64,000 nt of DNA from P52-10 sp041397365 (GTDB lineage Bacteria > Pseudomonadota > Alphaproteobacteria > Rhizobiales > Xanthobacteraceae), in the NCBI GenBank assembly GCA_041397365.1, contig JAWKWT010000003.1, forward strand, positions 1-64,000, read 5' to 3'. This document shows, piece by piece, positions 60,770 to 64,000 of this stretch; the stretch's first letter is position 1, and each line of letters opens with the position of its first letter. Made by a program: the position numbers and the translations under genes. Below the pieces are notes generated by a model. The model was not told the DNA's origin. It did not search any database and was given only the letters and a program-made list of their open reading frames with translations.

Positions 60770-61552
60770 ATGGTGTCTTTCTACGGCGACAATTTTTCAT
60801 CCCGCCTGCTGCTCGGCACGGCGCTCTATCCGAGCCCGGCCGTCATGCAGGCGGCGATCCGCGCGTCCGGCGCCGAACTCGTCACCGTCTCGGTCCGCCG
60901 CGAGACCGCGGGCGGCAAGACCGGCGACGCCTTCTGGTCGCTGATCCGCGAACTCGGCGTCGCGGTGCTGCCGAATACGGCCGGATGCCACAGCGTGCGC
61001 GAAGCCGTCACCACCGCACGGCTCGCGCGCGAATTGTTCGACACGCCGCGGATCAAGCTCGAAGTCATCGCCGATTCCGAAACACTTCAGCCGGATGTCG
61101 TCGGACTGGTCGAAGCCGCCACAACGCTTATCAAGGACGGCTTTCAGGTCTTTCCCTATTGCACGGAAGATCTCGGCGTCGCGATGCGCCTCGCCGATGC
61201 CGGTTGCCGCGTCATCATGCCGTGGGCTGCACCGATCGGCAGCGCGCGCGGCATCGTCAACCGCGACGGGTTGGCCCTGTTGCGACAGCGATTGCCCGAC
61301 GTCACGCTGGTGGTGGATGCGGGCCTCGGCGCGCCGAGCCACGCAGCGGCGGCGATGGAGCTTGGCTACGACGCGGTGCTGCTGAATACCGCCGTCGCGA
61401 AGGCCGACGATCCGGTGGCGATGGCGAACGCCTTTCGGCTCGCGGTCGACGCCGGACGCGCCGGTGCCAAGGCCGGGCTGATGACGCCGCGCGATTTCGC
61501 CACCCCTTCCACTCCTGTCATTGGGACACCGTTCTGGCATGCAGCACCCTGA
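60770..61552 (+). CDS. thiG: thiazole synthase ThiG
   Basis: 260-residue TIM-barrel enzyme joining ThiS thiocarboxylate, dehydroglycine and DXP into the thiazole. SSRLLLGTALYPSPAVMQAAIRASGAELVTVSVRR, LPNTAGCHSVREAVTTARLAREL, IKLEVIADSETLQPD (Schiff-base Lys), FPYCTEDLGVAMRLADAGCRVIMPWAAPIGSARGI, VVDAGLGAPSHAAAAMELGYDAVLLNTAVAKADDP. In frame. Its end overlaps the thiE start by 14 bases. Confidence 0.96.
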   Translation: MVSFYGDNFSSRLLLGTALYPSPAVMQAAIRASGAELVTVSVRRETAGGKTGDAFWSLIRELGVAVLPNTAGCHSVREAVTTARLARELFDTPRIKLEVIADSETLQPDVVGLVEAATTLIKDGFQVFPYCTEDLGVAMRLADAGCRVIMPWAAPIGSARGIVNRDGLALLRQRLPDVTLVVDAGLGAPSHAAAAMELGYDAVLLNTAVAKADDPVAMANAFRLAVDAGRAGAKAGLMTPRDFATPSTPVIGTPFWHAAP

Positions 61553-62152
61553 CCGCTTCTATCCTGTCGTTGACAGCGTCGCCTGGATCGAGCGGCTGAC
61601 CGCGCTTGGCGTCGGCACTATTCAGTTGCGCGCGAAGGACCTGGACTGCATGACCACGCGGTCGCGCTCGTGCGCGAGGCGCTTGCCGTCACGGACGGCA
61701 CTGTCCGGCACGCAACTCGTCGTCAATGATTACTGGCAGGCCGCGATCGACGCGGCGCAAAGCATGTGCATCTCGGTCAGGAAGACCTCGCTACCGCCGA
61801 CGTGAAGGCGATCTTCCGGCACAATCTGACGCTCGGCCTCTCGACGCATGATGAGGACGAACTCGAGACCGCGCTGAAGCACGCGCCCGATTATATCGCG
61901 CTCGGCCCGATCTTTCCGACCACGCTCAAGGTGATGCGGTTCGGTCCGCAAGGCATTCCGAAGATCACCGAATGGAAGCGCCGTATCGGCGAGACGCCGC
62001 TGGTCGCGATCGGCGGCATCACTTTCGAGCACGCCCCGGACATCTTTGCAGCCGGCGCGGACAGCATTGCCGTCGTCAGCGACGTCACCAAGGCGAAAGA
62101 TCCGAACGCGCGCGTCAATCAATGGCTGCATGCCTTCAAGCATGCGGCATGA
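61539..62152 (+). CDS. thiE: thiamine-phosphate synthase ThiE (frame breaks)
   Basis: Couples thiazole phosphate to the pyrimidine. N-terminal part from ATG 61539: MQHPDRFYPVVDSVAWIERL, GVGTIQLRAKDLD. After that the frame slips near 61650: the expected HAVALVREALAVTDG is in another frame. It returns for GTQLVVNDYWQAAIDA, then slips again near 61760 before HLGQEDLATADVKAIFRHNLTLGLSTHD, YIALGPIFPTTLKVM, PLVAIGGITFEHAPDIFAAGADSIAVVSDV. All ThiE landmarks are present in order and the repaired length is about 203 residues, so indel errors are likely. Confidence 0.87.
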
Positions 62153-62174
62153 AAAGAATTCACAGGAGGATGTC

Positions 62175-64000
<1,826 letters not shown>

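Overview
The window looks like chromosomal DNA of an alphaproteobacterium of the order Hyphomicrobiales, most likely Nitrobacteraceae/Bradyrhizobium-like or a close relative. Four things point there: high GC content, a circularly permuted two-piece tmRNA gene, a full division and cell-wall (dcw) cluster with a long-linker FtsZ, and dispersed GAGCATGATC-ended palindromes of the kind familiar from Bradyrhizobium-type genomes. I see no prophage, CRISPR array, tRNA, insertion sequence or integrase. Most of the content is housekeeping.

Layout. 0-12.6 kb: truncated Old Yellow Enzyme reductase, orphan TctC-type binding protein, ssrA (tmRNA) next to sspB, fumC, DUF4169 plus two related ribbon-helix-helix genes, AsmA family protein, FAD-linked dehydrogenase, two tandem thioesterases, DUF1328 membrane peptide. 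12.7-25 kb: UvrD/PcrA helicase, small secreted Gly-rich protein, L,D-transpeptidase, fused membrane/spermidine-synthase-like protein, phytoene-desaturase-like oxidoreductase, then prmA, an M24B aminopeptidase and a Bcr/CflA transporter, all heavily frameshifted. 25-50 kb, all on the minus strand: rsmH-ftsL-ftsI-murE-murF-mraY-murD-ftsW-murG-murC-murB-ddl-ftsQ-ftsA-ftsZ, then lpxC, bamD, recN and ligA. 50.6-59.4 kb: peptidoglycan amidase, RNase P RNA, DUF35/thiolase pair, ABC exporter with a possible 20-residue leader ORF, extensin-like lipoprotein, DUF4403 protein and lytic transglycosylase. 59.4-64 kb: a promoter and TPP riboswitch driving thiO-thiS-thiG-thiE-thiC, with thiC running off the window.

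How the genes work together. The 25-50 kb block makes lipid II, flips and polymerises it at the septum, and builds the Z-ring. lpxC and bamD add lipid A synthesis and outer-membrane protein assembly. The L,D-transpeptidase, amidase, extensin-like protein and lytic transglycosylase are wall-remodelling enzymes scattered around it. ssrA and sspB are functional partners: tmRNA adds the degradation tag and SspB carries tagged protein to ClpXP.

Sequence quality. At least fifteen genes carry frame breaks, including essential single-copy genes (mraY, murB, ligA). Several breaks are compensating pairs, and each can be repaired by one or two bases to restore family-typical protein. I therefore treat them as probable sequencing or assembly indels. 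Coordinates of such genes run from the intended start to the intended stop. 'Pseudogene' is used only for the three multiply broken genes at 20.9-25.1 kb and means 'not translatable as read'.

Nothing here is clearly a new system. The most interesting non-coding signals are a palindromic repeat that supplies the stop codons of three unrelated genes, a perfect hairpin burying the ribosome binding site at 19.1 kb, an operator-like promoter with a CtrA-type box in front of lpxC, a palindrome inserted in frame in the UvrD helicase, and the leader ORF at 55.6 kb.
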